Source of the DNA: Flavobacterium sp. H122
GTDB taxonomy: Bacteria; Bacteroidota; Bacteroidia; Flavobacteriales; Flavobacteriaceae
Assembly (NCBI RefSeq): GCF_004959765.1
Contig: NZ_SJZD01000008.1
Span: forward strand, 62,001-126,000
Direction: 5' to 3'
Length of the DNA stretch: 64,000 nucleotides
Below the pieces are notes generated by a model. That model ran no database searches, was not told where the DNA came from, and saw only the letters and a list, made by a program, of their open reading frames with translations. The position numbers and the translations under genes were made by a program. Below are positions 8,804-17,985 of this stretch, piece by piece (positions within the stretch are counted from its first letter, which is position 1; every line of letters starts with the position of its first letter).

Positions 8804-10051
8804 ATGAAAAGAAAACTACTAATGATGTTGGTTTTTTCTCAATTTATGTTTTCACAATCAAGGAATTGTGGAGTTGTTGAGAAAATGGAAAATTTAAAAA
8901 ATTCTCCTGAACGATACCAAAAGTATCTTCTGCAGCAGGAAAAATTTAATGTTGAGCTGAAAAGACTTGAGGAAAATCAAAAAAAAGGAATTTCTGAAAA
9001 GATAGCTGCTTTAAGAATTCCTGTTGCTGTTCATTATCCTTCTGCCAAAAATTTGAGCCAGGCAGAGAAAAATTGCCTTATTTCTTTGGCTCAATCACAA
9101 ATTGATGTTCTAAATGCTGATTATACAGCCACTAATACTGATATTTCAACATGGATTAATGACAAAGCTTCTTATTTTCCAGGTGTAAATTATGGTGCTA
9201 TGGATGTCCAGTTTGAATTGGCATCTGGAAACCATCCTTTAAGTACCGGATTGGCCAGTGGTGATTTGGCCGTTACTTTCGGACAAAAATTCGGAGGAGG
9301 CCCTGATGGGGATTGGGATCCGGATTGGGCAGGTTATTATAATATTGTCGTGGAAGCACTTAATGGAGGAACTTTGGGTTATGCTTATTTAGCTTCAGAT
9401 CCTGCGGATGGCGCGGCAGTATTCATAAATGCAAGCGAGTTTGGGAAAGGCAGTGGCTGTACAGGATATGCTCCTAGTGCGCCTTATGATTTAGGCAGAA
9501 CTTTGACGCATGAGGCGGGTCATTATTTGAACTTGAACCACATTTGGGGAGAAGGAACTTGTGGCGATGACGGTGTTGCAGATACTCCGCAACATAATAC
9601 TTCAAACGGAGGATGTCCGTCTATTTCACATTTGTCAACTTGTACAGGGACTCCAAGAGAGTTAACGATGAATTATATGGATTATACAAATGATGCATGT
9701 ATGTATATGTTTACACAAGGACAAGTTAATAGAATGCAGGCTCATATGAATACTATTCAGTCAAATTTTAACCAAACTACTTTGTCTGTTAAAAATTATG
9801 AGCTTTCAAACGGTATTAGTGTTTATCCTAATCCTTCCAAAGGAAGTTTTAAAATTCAATTTTCAAATGCTTTGAATAAGTATGAAATTGAAATAATTGA
9901 TCAGTCAGGAAGAGTTGTTTATTCTAAAGAGGTGAGTAACAATAATGATTTAGTCAATGATTTTGATTTGAATTCACCAAGTGAAGGTGTTTATCTGATC
10001 AAAATAAAAACAAATGATGCTGTTGCTGTAAAAAGATTAATTGTTAAGTAA
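8804..10051 (+). CDS. Secreted M43-family zinc protease with type IX sorting tail
   Basis: A 415-residue protein with an N-terminal signal peptide (about residues 1-19, ending FSQS). The metzincin site is HEAGHYLNLNH (residues 236-246, three zinc His), followed by IWGEGTCGD and a met-turn region NYMDYTNDACMYMFTQGQ, typical of pappalysin-like M43 peptidases. From about residue 340 a C-terminal type A sorting domain begins with VYPNPSKGSFKI and ends with a basic VKRLIVK, the marker for outer-membrane export by the type IX system. Glycine 8 of the textbook HExxHxxGxxH is Asn here, which I recall as common in this family. Likely an extracellular or cell-surface protease. Confidence 0.9.
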   Translation: MKRKLLMMLVFSQFMFSQSRNCGVVEKMENLKNSPERYQKYLLQQEKFNVELKRLEENQKKGISEKIAALRIPVAVHYPSAKNLSQAEKNCLISLAQSQIDVLNADYTATNTDISTWINDKASYFPGVNYGAMDVQFELASGNHPLSTGLASGDLAVTFGQKFGGGPDGDWDPDWAGYYNIVVEALNGGTLGYAYLASDPADGAAVFINASEFGKGSGCTGYAPSAPYDLGRTLTHEAGHYLNLNHIWGEGTCGDDGVADTPQHNTSNGGCPSISHLSTCTGTPRELTMNYMDYTNDACMYMFTQGQVNRMQAHMNTIQSNFNQTTLSVKNYELSNGISVYPNPSKGSFKIQFSNALNKYEIEIIDQSGRVVYSKEVSNNNDLVNDFDLNSPSEGVYLIKIKTNDAVAVKRLIVK

Positions 10052-10089
10052 AAAAAAGAGCTGTTTTTCAAAAAAACAGCTCTTTTTTT
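10051..10089. terminator. Bidirectional terminator between convergent genes
   Basis: A long stem (arms about 10051-10068 and 10071-10089) with core GAGCTGTTTTT, flanked by A7 on one side and T7 on the other, so it can work on both strands. It serves the M43 protease gene and the BON-LysM gene, whose stop codon overlaps it. Confidence 0.9.
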
Positions 10090-10549
10090 ATAAATTGGGT
10101 ATTCTTAAGACCTGTCCTGGGTAAATCTCATCAGGATCTTTAAGCATGGGTTTGTTGGCTTCAAAAATCACATTGTATTTCATTGGGTCACCATAATATT
10201 TATCTGAAATTTTAGATAACCAGTCACCTTCAGCTACAGTATGATATCTTGCTTCAGGTGCAGGTTCGGTAACCGACATTTGATTGTCAACCGTTTCAAC
10301 CCCATCCACATTTCCAAGTGCTAAGACAATTTTTTCAGAATCAGCCTGTTGGGCAACTTCTCCTGTAACCATTACAACACCGTCATCCTTGACGGATACC
10401 TTCAGCGAGTTAAAAGGCAGGCCTAAAGCCTGTACATGACTTAATAGTGCACTTGCTTTTAATTGCGCTTTTTCTTCAGCCGGTGCGGTTTCTTCTTTTG
10501 AGCCAAATAATTTTTTTCCGGCCCCTTTAATGAATGAAAATAATCCCAT
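10088..10549 (-). CDS. BON-LysM protein (Kbp/YgaU-like)
   Basis: A 153-residue protein with a BON domain (about residues 25-95, with LKVSVKDDGVVMVTGEV) and a C-terminal LysM domain (about 100-152: YHTVAEGDWLSKISDKYYGD to YPGQVLRIPNL). The order and length match the YgaU/Kbp family; the E. coli member binds K+. No signal peptide is visible, so it may be cytoplasmic despite LysM. The potassium role is carried over from the family, not shown here. Confidence 0.88.
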   Translation of the reverse strand: MGLFSFIKGAGKKLFGSKEETAPAEEKAQLKASALLSHVQALGLPFNSLKVSVKDDGVVMVTGEVAQQADSEKIVLALGNVDGVETVDNQMSVTEPAPEARYHTVAEGDWLSKISDKYYGDPMKYNVIFEANKPMLKDPDEIYPGQVLRIPNL

Positions 10550-10717
10550 ACTATTTTTAGTTTTTAAATTTGATTCTTAAAGTTAGCTAAAAATATCTCA
10601 AAATCAGCTGTTTATGAAAAGTTAAAATTATCTTAACAAAAACCAATTAGTTACGCCATTTTTTTACACTTTTTTAAAATTGAGTTATATTCGCACCACT
10701 AAAAAAATAATATTATT

Positions 10718-12868
10718 ATGAAAAAATTACTTTTATCCTTAATCGCAGCCATTATGCTTGTTCCTGCAAGTGTAAAAGCAGATGAGGGGATGTGGTTCTT
10801 AATGTTTATTGAACGTTTGAACCATAGAGATATGCAAAAAATGGGTCTTCAGTTAACAGCTGAAGAAATTTACAGTATCAATAATCATTCATTAAAAGAT
10901 GCAATTGTTCAGTTTAACGGAGGTTGTACAGCTGAATTAATTTCAAAAGATGGTTTAGTGTTAACAAACCACCACTGTGGTTATGATGCAATCGCTGAAT
11001 TGTCAACTGCTGATAAGAACCACTTAAAAAACGGTTATTGGGCAGCAAACAGAAAAGAAGAATTAAAGCCTTCAAGCTTATTTGTTCGTTTCTTCGTTCG
11101 TATGGATGACTGTACAAAAAGAATTTTAGCTGTTGTAAATGATACTATGACAGAAGCTGATCGCGAAAAAGCAATCAACGCTGAAATCGCTAAAATTGAA
11201 AAAGAAAACAACGGAGGCGGTAAGTATGTAGTTTCTGTACGTCCTTTCTTCCAAGGTAATGAATACTACTACTTTGTTTACCAGGATTACAAAGATGTTC
11301 GTTTAGTGGGTACACCGCCGGAAAGTTTAGGTAAATTTGGTGGGGATACTGACAACTGGGAATGGCCTCGTCATACTGCTGATTTCTCTATGTTCCGTGT
11401 GTATGGGGATGCTAACGGTAATCCGGCTGAATATTCTGAAAAAAATGTTCCTCTACAGCCTAAACACCACTTGCCTGTTAATTTAGGAGGTGTTAAAGAA
11501 AACGATTACGCTATGATCTTAGGATATCCAGGCCGTACAAACCGTTGGATGCCTGCCGGTGGAATTGAGCAAAACGTTAAATTTGCTTACCCTGCTTGGG
11601 TTGAAGGCGCAAAAACAGGTATGGACAATATGAAGAAGTATATGAACCAAAGCGATGCTTTGAATTTAATATATGCTTCTAAATTTGCTTCAACTGCAAA
11701 TTATTGGAAAAACCGTCAGGGGATGATTGATGCTTTATCAAAATTCCAAACGGCTAAATTAAAAGCAGCTCAGGAAGCTAAATTCAATGCTTGGGCTAAT
11801 AAGCCGGAAAATAAGGCTAAATACGGGAATGTTGTTGCTACAATTAACAACTTCTACAAGCTTACTAATGAAAAATCGCGTCATGACAATTATATGATGC
11901 AGATGTTCCGTACTTCTGCTTTTGCTACAGTAGGAAGAAGTTTAGGAAAACAGTTGGAAAACTACGCTAAAGCTGATGCAGCCAAACGCGCACAATTAGC
12001 ACCGGCTATTTTAGAAATGGCTGATGAAATGTATAAAGAATTACATATTCCTGCGGAGAAAGATATTTTAGCTGCTCAGTTGAAGTTGTATTCTACTAAA
12101 TCTACAGGTTATAAAATAGCTCCTTCAGTTGAAAAATTAGCTAAAGACTATAACGGTGATTTTGCAAAATATGTAAATGCAGCTTTTGATTTAAGTATCT
12201 TTACGTCTAAAGACAGAATTAAAGCTTTCCTTGATTTACCAAGTGAAAGTATGTTGTCAAATGATCCTTTATATGTATTGACAAATGATATGTTAACACA
12301 TTTCAGTTCAAAATCTGACGAAATCGCTAAAGCTCAAAATGATTTTGGTGCTGCTTTCCGTAAGTTGGTTGAAGGATTAAGAGTGTCTAAAATTGGAGAT
12401 ATTAAATATCCGGATGCGAACTCAACTTTACGTTTAACATATGGTAAAGTTCGTTCATTGCCTGCAGACAAACGTAACGATGCTACGGTTAATAACTACA
12501 CTACTTTAGCTGGTCAGGTAAAAAAATACAAAAAAGGTGATGCCGAGTTTGATTTGCCAACTCGCGTTCTTGAAATGAACAATAACAAAGATTTTGGCCG
12601 TTATGCTGATAAAGACGGTTCATTACACGTAAACTTCTTGACTGATAATGATATTACAGGTGGTAACTCAGGTTCACCGGTATTAAACGGAAAAGGAGAA
12701 TTAATTGGTTTAGCTTTCGACGGAAATATTGAAGCTATGGCTGGTGACGTAATCTTTGACAAAAAACTGCAAAGAACAATCAATGTTGATATCCGTTATG
12801 TGTTATGGGTAATTGAGAATTTCTCAGGTGCTAAACACATAGTTGATGAAATGACTTTAGTGAAATAA
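10718..12868 (+). CDS. S46-family dipeptidyl-peptidase, DPP7 type
   Basis: A 716-residue serine exopeptidase with a signal peptide (1 to about 21, ending VKA), expected in the periplasm, where S46 enzymes remove N-terminal dipeptides during peptide feeding. The chymotrypsin-like catalytic His lies in TNHHCGYDAI (H85/H86), the Ser is Ser651 in GGNSGSPV, and between them sits the long helical domain. The specificity residue is Gly669 in AFDGN; in this family Gly at this place marks DPP7 (hydrophobic P1) and Arg marks DPP11 (acidic P1), so I read it as DPP7-like. Transcribed alone, ending at a strong palindromic terminator. Confidence 0.94.
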   Translation: MKKLLLSLIAAIMLVPASVKADEGMWFLMFIERLNHRDMQKMGLQLTAEEIYSINNHSLKDAIVQFNGGCTAELISKDGLVLTNHHCGYDAIAELSTADKNHLKNGYWAANRKEELKPSSLFVRFFVRMDDCTKRILAVVNDTMTEADREKAINAEIAKIEKENNGGGKYVVSVRPFFQGNEYYYFVYQDYKDVRLVGTPPESLGKFGGDTDNWEWPRHTADFSMFRVYGDANGNPAEYSEKNVPLQPKHHLPVNLGGVKENDYAMILGYPGRTNRWMPAGGIEQNVKFAYPAWVEGAKTGMDNMKKYMNQSDALNLIYASKFASTANYWKNRQGMIDALSKFQTAKLKAAQEAKFNAWANKPENKAKYGNVVATINNFYKLTNEKSRHDNYMMQMFRTSAFATVGRSLGKQLENYAKADAAKRAQLAPAILEMADEMYKELHIPAEKDILAAQLKLYSTKSTGYKIAPSVEKLAKDYNGDFAKYVNAAFDLSIFTSKDRIKAFLDLPSESMLSNDPLYVLTNDMLTHFSSKSDEIAKAQNDFGAAFRKLVEGLRVSKIGDIKYPDANSTLRLTYGKVRSLPADKRNDATVNNYTTLAGQVKKYKKGDAEFDLPTRVLEMNNNKDFGRYADKDGSLHVNFLTDNDITGGNSGSPVLNGKGELIGLAFDGNIEAMAGDVIFDKKLQRTINVDIRYVLWVIENFSGAKHIVDEMTLVK

Positions 12869-12878
12869 TACTATTACA

Positions 12879-12910
12879 GTCATTGCGAGTGTAAACGAAG
12901 CAATCTGTTA
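12879..12910 (+). repeat. REP-like repeat, copy A
   Basis: GTCATTGCGAG, a short variable centre, then CGAAGCAATCTG. Same family as the repeats bracketing the GIY-YIG and ATPase/HNH genes at 24.1-28.1 kb. Here it stands alone in the 3' flank of the S46 peptidase gene. Confidence 0.7.
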
Positions 12911-12924
12911 CAAATTAAGAATAT

Positions 12925-12954
12925 AAACCGAACTCAATTGAGTTCGGTTTTTTT
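12925..12954 (+). terminator. Terminator after the S46 peptidase gene
   Basis: A perfect 26-nt palindrome (12925-12950, core GAACTCAATTGAGTTC) running into a seven-T tract at 12948-12954. Confidence 0.85.
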
Positions 12955-12978
12955 ATATCTTTACCTGACTTTTATGCC

Positions 12979-13971
12979 ATGAAAAAACTGTTTTTGTTAA
13001 TTGTTCTGTTTTTGTTTTTCTCTTGTGAGAAGAAATCTTCCAATGCTTCGTTTTATTATTGGAGAACCCAATTTGATTTATCCAAAGAAGAAAACGAGAT
13101 ACTGCAGTCGAACGAAGTAAAAAAATTGTATGTCAGGTATTTTGATGTGGCACTTGCCAATAACCAGCCTTTTCCATTGGCACCGATACACTTTTTAGAT
13201 AAGAAAGTTAATCAGGAAATCATTCCCGTTGTTTTTATTAAGAACGAAATTTTTTTATCAAAATCTGTTGATCTAAACGATTTGAAGGATAAAATTTTAG
13301 GTTTGATTGACCAAATCAATAAGTCAAATAATATAAAAGATAAAGAAATACAGATAGACTGTGATTGGTCACTGCAAAGCAGAGATAGATATATTCAGTT
13401 TTTGACTCTGATAAAAAAAGAGTATAAAAAAACGATTTCTGTAACTATTCGTTTGCACCAGATTAAATATTTTAAAGAAACTAAAGTGCCACCCGTTGAT
13501 TATGGTGTTTTGATGTTTTATAATATGGGACAATTAACAGCAAATGGAACCAATTCGATTTATGATAAAAATATTGCAGTAAACTATATTTATCATTTAA
13601 AAAATTATCCTTTAAAACTTAAAATTGCCTTACCTATTTTTTCCTGGTATGTACATAGCCGTGACGGTAAAGTGATTAATCTTCTTTCTAAACTGGATAA
13701 AAGAAAATTTGAAAACAACCCTTGTTTTGAAATTAGTACCAGCACAATTTCAGTAAAGAAAAACACCTTGTTCAATGGTTTTTTCTTCAAAAAAAATGAT
13801 AAACTCCGTTTAGAAGAAATTACTGAAAATGATCTTGACGAAATGAAAGAGCTGCTGCAAAACAAATTGCCTTACAAGCCTGAGGAAATTATTTTTTACG
13901 ACTTAAACACTAAAAACTTAAAAAACTATACTAATGAATTTTTTTTCAAAACCTTTACTGCTGATTTTTAG
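12979..13971 (+). CDS. Putative lipoprotein of unknown function
   Basis: A 330-residue protein with a lipoprotein signal (hydrophobic core then FFSC at about residues 13-16, lipid-acceptor Cys followed by EKK). The mature part starts with ASFYYWRTQFDLS and has a central IQIDCDWSLQSRDRYIQFL stretch and later VLMFYNMGQ, a layout that resembles a beta/alpha-barrel glycosidase-like fold, possibly DUF3142-related. This is only a resemblance. It overlaps the next gene by 38 nt, so the two are co-transcribed and probably work together at the outer membrane or in the periplasm. Confidence 0.75.
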   Translation: MKKLFLLIVLFLFFSCEKKSSNASFYYWRTQFDLSKEENEILQSNEVKKLYVRYFDVALANNQPFPLAPIHFLDKKVNQEIIPVVFIKNEIFLSKSVDLNDLKDKILGLIDQINKSNNIKDKEIQIDCDWSLQSRDRYIQFLTLIKKEYKKTISVTIRLHQIKYFKETKVPPVDYGVLMFYNMGQLTANGTNSIYDKNIAVNYIYHLKNYPLKLKIALPIFSWYVHSRDGKVINLLSKLDKRKFENNPCFEISTSTISVKKNTLFNGFFFKKNDKLRLEEITENDLDEMKELLQNKLPYKPEEIIFYDLNTKNLKNYTNEFFFKTFTADF

Positions 13972-16180
13972 CACCTTTTTAGCAATAGGGACAACTGTTT
14001 TTTCATTGTGCGCAGAAAGTTGGGGCTGGTACGAGTATGGTGGTAATTCTAACTTTGCTCCGGAAGCTTATGTGCAGGATGAGTCCTACCGTCAGTTGTT
14101 TTACAGTGCCGATATGTTTTACAGTAATGAAGATATGTGGAGTGATTCCCACGATAATGCTCATTCGCGCAGGTTTGAAACTTCTATCATAGCAGATTGG
14201 AAAGGTTACCTTAAAAGCAAAATCTCAGATAAAGAATTGCAATACTATATTTTTTCTGATTCGTCAGCTACTGATTTAAAAAGTATAACTAAAGCCATTT
14301 CTTCGAAGGATGCTAAAAGCAAATGGTCTAAAAAGTATAATTTGTCAGATACTACTATCAGACAGTTTTTTTTGTTTTTAAAGTTGGCCAAGTCTGTCGA
14401 GCCATATTGCAATAACGATATTTCCTGGAATTATGATTCCGACAGTGCTGAAGAACCCAACGCAATGTCTGTTGAACAGGCTAAAACTATTGAAAGTGTG
14501 TATCAGTCGGTTAAAGATCCTTTTTTGAAAAACAGATATTGGATGCTGACAATGAAATCGTATTTTTATTCTGAAAACAGAAACGAATGTGTGACATTTT
14601 TCAACAAAACACAATCGGCCTTGACAAAGGATGAGGCCTATTTTAGAGGATTGTCGTATGTGGCTGGGGTAGCTTATAAAAACAAAAAATACGAGACTTC
14701 AAATTTTATGTATGCTTTGGTTTTTGATAACTGTCCTAAATTAAGAACTGTTGCCACTTATTGTTTTCATCCGCAAAATGATTCCGATTTTAATAAATCA
14801 CTGGCCTTGGCAAAAAGCAATACACAAAAATCGGCTTTATGGGCTTTGTATGGTTACTATGCCGACGAAGTTGAAGCTATTAATAAAATTTACCAATTAG
14901 AACCGGCCAACAAACATCTTGATTATTTGCTGACAAGGGCTTTAAATATCGCTGAGAATTCTATAAATTCGAATTCATGGGAATATAATTACGGAAGTGA
15001 AGCCAGCTTCAAGCAAACGGAATTAAATCAGAAATTATATAACACAGTTATTCAGATTGCAAAAGCAAACAATACAAAGTCACCTTATTTATGGAATATC
15101 GCTGCAGGGTATTTTGAGGTAATAAGAGGAAATAATGCAAATGCTTCAAATTACTTCAGCCTTGCGGAAAAAAGTATCCCTTCAACAAAATTAGCCCAGG
15201 AACAATTGAAGTTATTCAAAACATTTAATGATATTGCTTCGGTGAAAAAGATGGATGAGAAGTCTCAAACTAAATTAATGCCAATGTTAAAATGGTTGTA
15301 TTCACTTCGAAAAGAAGAAAATTCGGTTAAGCACCTTCGTGTAAACTTTTTAAATAATTGGAGTAAGACCTACATTGCATCATTGTATAAAAAACAGGGG
15401 AATGAAGTTTTTTCTGAATTGTTTTTTAGAAAAAAGGATTTTTACCTCAATCCGCAGCGAATGGAAAAAATGCAAAAATATCTGGAAGGTAATAATAATT
15501 CTGATTGGGATATTTTTGCACAATCTTTATACAGCGTTTCTTTAAAGGATATTTACGAATTCAAAGCAATCAAGTTGGCTTATAACAATAACATAAAGGA
15601 AGCTATTATTCAAATGAATAAATCTGAGGATAATAAAGATGCTGTATTACTGGGTAATCCTTTTAACGGCAATATTAAAGATTGTAACGATTGTGATCAT
15701 AGCGCTTTCCAAAAAACGAAATATTCCAAAATAGAATTTCTTCACAAGCTGCATGAATTGCAGGAAATCGTTGCTAAAGGAGGAGATACTTTTACGGATA
15801 ATCTTTTATTGGGCAATGCTTTTTATAATATGTCTTTTTATGGAAATGCGCGTGTGTTTTATAACAACAAGATTATCGATCAGACTGCATATTACATTGA
15901 AGATACTTATTCAGCGATGCTGGATAATGATAAAATGGCTGAGAAATATTACCTGCAGGCATTAGCAGTTGCTAAAACTGACGAGCAAAAAGCCAAAGCA
16001 ACTTATTTGCTGACTAAAATTGAGCGAAATGCATTTTATTCATCTTCCGCTCATAAACCATACGAAATTGATTATATTAGCTTTAAAGGATATAAAACAT
16101 TAAAGGAAAAATATTCACATACTAAATATTATCAGGAGGTTATAAATGAATGTGGCTATTTTAGAAATTATGCAGATTAA
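13934..16180 (+). CDS. Large secreted helical-repeat protein, unknown
   Basis: A 748-residue protein with a probable signal peptide (about 1-27, ending SLCAES) and a mature part rich in Trp, Tyr and helices. Several stretches resemble TPR-type pairs (for example AYKNKKYETSNFMYALVFDN, KAKATYLLTKIERNAFYSS), but repeats are degenerate. Between a lipoprotein gene (38-nt overlap) and a TPR gene (ATG 4 nt after its stop), it is the middle of a three-gene operon. No catalytic motif is recognised; a scaffold or binding role is inference. Confidence 0.72.
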   Translation: MNFFSKPLLLIFSTFLAIGTTVFSLCAESWGWYEYGGNSNFAPEAYVQDESYRQLFYSADMFYSNEDMWSDSHDNAHSRRFETSIIADWKGYLKSKISDKELQYYIFSDSSATDLKSITKAISSKDAKSKWSKKYNLSDTTIRQFFLFLKLAKSVEPYCNNDISWNYDSDSAEEPNAMSVEQAKTIESVYQSVKDPFLKNRYWMLTMKSYFYSENRNECVTFFNKTQSALTKDEAYFRGLSYVAGVAYKNKKYETSNFMYALVFDNCPKLRTVATYCFHPQNDSDFNKSLALAKSNTQKSALWALYGYYADEVEAINKIYQLEPANKHLDYLLTRALNIAENSINSNSWEYNYGSEASFKQTELNQKLYNTVIQIAKANNTKSPYLWNIAAGYFEVIRGNNANASNYFSLAEKSIPSTKLAQEQLKLFKTFNDIASVKKMDEKSQTKLMPMLKWLYSLRKEENSVKHLRVNFLNNWSKTYIASLYKKQGNEVFSELFFRKKDFYLNPQRMEKMQKYLEGNNNSDWDIFAQSLYSVSLKDIYEFKAIKLAYNNNIKEAIIQMNKSEDNKDAVLLGNPFNGNIKDCNDCDHSAFQKTKYSKIEFLHKLHELQEIVAKGGDTFTDNLLLGNAFYNMSFYGNARVFYNNKIIDQTAYYIEDTYSAMLDNDKMAEKYYLQALAVAKTDEQKAKATYLLTKIERNAFYSSSAHKPYEIDYISFKGYKTLKEKYSHTKYYQEVINECGYFRNYAD

Positions 16181-16183
16181 AAT

Positions 16184-16865
16184 ATGAGGTTGGTTTTTCT
16201 GTTGTTTTTTATAAGTAATATGCTTTTTCCCCAATCTGATTTTGAGAAAGGGTTGAAATTTCTTGAGCAAAAAAAAATATGCTCAGGCAAAGCCTTTTTT
16301 TGAATCAGCGTATAAAGAAAACCCTAAAAACTTTGAAACAATAGATAAGCTTGGCGAAGTGGCTTTTTATACCCAAAATTGGGATGAAGCTATAAAATAC
16401 GGAAAAAAAATGGTAACAGCATTTCCTAAAAATGCCGATTACTGGTTCAAGTACGGCGGAGCTTTAGGAATGAAAGCCAAGAACTGTAACAAGTTTAAAG
16501 CACTGGGAATGATAGGCGACGTGAAGGAAGCCTTTGAAACATCCGCAAAATTAGATGCAAAACACATCAACACCCGTTGGGCTTTAGTGATGCTGTATAC
16601 CGAATTGCCCGGAATTATTGGAGGCAGTGAAGAAAAAGCTCAAAAATATGCTAACCAACTCATGAATATTTCAAAAGTCGACGGTTATCTTTCAAAAGGC
16701 TATATCGATGTGTATTTTAAACGCTATGCACAAGCCGAAGCCCATTACAAGAAGGCCCATGAAATAGGCCATTCCAAAACAACCTATGAAAAATTATACG
16801 ACCTCTATTGGAACAAAATGAAAAACAAAGCGAAAGCTGAGGATTTAAAAAACGACTTCTATTAG
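16184..16865 (+). pseudogene. Secreted TPR protein gene, frame broken at an A9 tract
   Basis: Two frames together make one gene. From the ATG at 16184 (4 nt after the previous stop) reads a signal peptide (MRLVFLLFFISNMLFPQS) then DFEKGLKFLEQKK, which stops soon after the A9 run at 16269-16277. The next frame, open from TTG 16263 to 16865, continues with YAQAKPFFESAYKENP and further TPR units. Removing one A joins them as LEQKKYAQAKPFF, a normal TPR helix, giving 226 residues. So this is either a sequencing indel, a real mutation, or a gene read by slippage on poly-A. If translated only from TTG 16263 it would lack its export signal. Confidence 0.8.
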
Positions 16866-16878
16866 GAGTCGTTTTTTT
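16847..16878 (+). terminator. Terminator overlapping the TPR gene stop
   Basis: A perfect 11-bp stem AAAAAACGACT (16847-16857) with AGTCGTTTTTT (16867-16877); the stop codon lies in the loop and the T-tract closes the three-gene operon. Confidence 0.85.
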
Positions 16879-16901
16879 ATTTAGTCCTTGGTCTCTTGCT
16901 T

Positions 16902-16926
16902 TGTCACTTCGACGTAAGGAGAAGTT
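16902..16926 (+). repeat. REP-like repeat of a second family
   Basis: GTCACTTCGACG followed by TAAGGAGAAGT: arms ACTTC and GAAGT can pair around the centre. It resembles interspersed repeats with a CACTTCGAC core that I recall from Bacteroidota genomes, and is distinct from the CATTGCGAG family. Confidence 0.4.
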
Positions 16927-17053
16927 TCATCTTTCTTCACTCCAAGCGTTTTTTTGAAGAACAAAAACTCTAAGAGAAGTAGCTGAAAAATACTTAGTAA
17001 TGAAATCTATGCTGTAATCTTTTTCGCTATTTTTGAGAGGAATAAACTTAGAA

Positions 17054-17094
17054 ACAGTGCAAAAATGTGAAGTTCTCTTTTTGTACTGTTTTTA
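17054..17094 (+). terminator. Second hairpin before the PIN-like gene
   Basis: Arms ACAGTGCAAAAA (17054-17065) and TTTTTGTACTGT (17078-17089) pair with one mismatch, followed by TTTTTA. Confidence 0.6.
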
Positions 17095-17171
17095 GTGACG
17101 TGATGATAATTAATTACAAATATAGGTGCGACAATTTATGAGTTACCTGCCATTAATCAAACGAAACGTTA

Positions 17172-17985
17172 ATGAAATACTATCTTGAAACTAATTCACT
17201 TCGAAGTTTAAATAGAGAATTAAATTTACTTTCGAATAATTGTTTTACATCTGGTCTATCTATTTTTGAGTTGATCTCTGATATTACTAAAAGTGAAAAA
17301 GAATTTAATATTAGAAAAAGTGTAATCAGCAATGTTCTGAAATCTAAAATAGAAATAAATTGGGATTCTCAAAAAACAATAAAAGCTAAAGCCTTCAAGG
17401 GAATTAAGTTCAAAGATTCTGAAATGGAAGGTTTAAAAGAGCTAACTTTTAATTTAATTGAATGTAATAATCCTACAGATTTTTTGGAATTAACTAAAAA
17501 AAAAATACAATCAAAATTTCTTCAAAAAATTAGATAGCCTTTATTCACAAAATTTTATAGACTCTACTATCTCTGGAAATATAAAATTCAAAAAGCACAT
17601 GGAAGAAGATAGTTCTTTAAAATCAAAAGAATTTCTACAAAATCTAAAAAACGATACTGTATTAAACGAAGGAATTACTTTACTTAATATTGTAAATGAC
17701 ATTGTAGATGCTATGGAAAAACAGTTAAAATTTAAAATTAATAGAGCTGAAATTTATGATAGCTATAATGGAAGTATGAATGTTTTTATTAAACATTTCT
17801 CCTATTACACTGCTGTTAAGAGTGCTGAATTAAAAGTACCTGCAAAAAATGATTATTTGGATTTACTTCATTTAATATACTTGGGAAATGGCAAAAACAT
17901 AAAAATAGTAACTGGAGATAATTTATTAGAAAAAATGGATGTTGCAATTTCAATTGAAGATTTTAAAAAACTATTTAAAATTTAA
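17172..17985 (+). pseudogene. PIN-like protein gene, frame broken at an A10 tract
   Basis: The first frame (17172-17537) begins MKYYLETNSLRSL and ends shortly after the A10 run at 17496-17505. The next frame stays open from before the run to 17985, reading KYNQNFFKKLDSL and ending with DYLDLLHLIYLGN and IVTGDNLLEK. Removing one A joins them into one 270-residue protein. The N-terminal YLETNSL, the later D-LDLLH and the IVTGDN end resemble the scattered acidic residues of PIN-type nucleases, with Glu where PIN proteins usually have the first Asp. Stand-alone gene with its own terminator, no partner antitoxin visible. The PIN call is tentative; the join is well supported by reading frames. Confidence 0.65.

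Larger units (their letters stand above)
16866..17171. other. Intergenic stretch, 306 nt
   Basis: It holds the end of the TPR terminator, a REP-like repeat at 16902-16926 and a second terminator-like hairpin at 17054-17094. No open frame with coding character is seen, and no consensus promoter for the following gene. Confidence 0.6.

Noticed and set aside
9509..9541. Asn in place of Gly in the metzincin motif as a defect
   Set aside because: All three zinc His and the Glu are present, and I recall Asn at this place in intact M43 enzymes.
17196..17206. CACTTCGAAGT inside the PIN-like gene as another repeat copy
   Set aside because: It is part of normal coding sequence and lacks the rest of the repeat.
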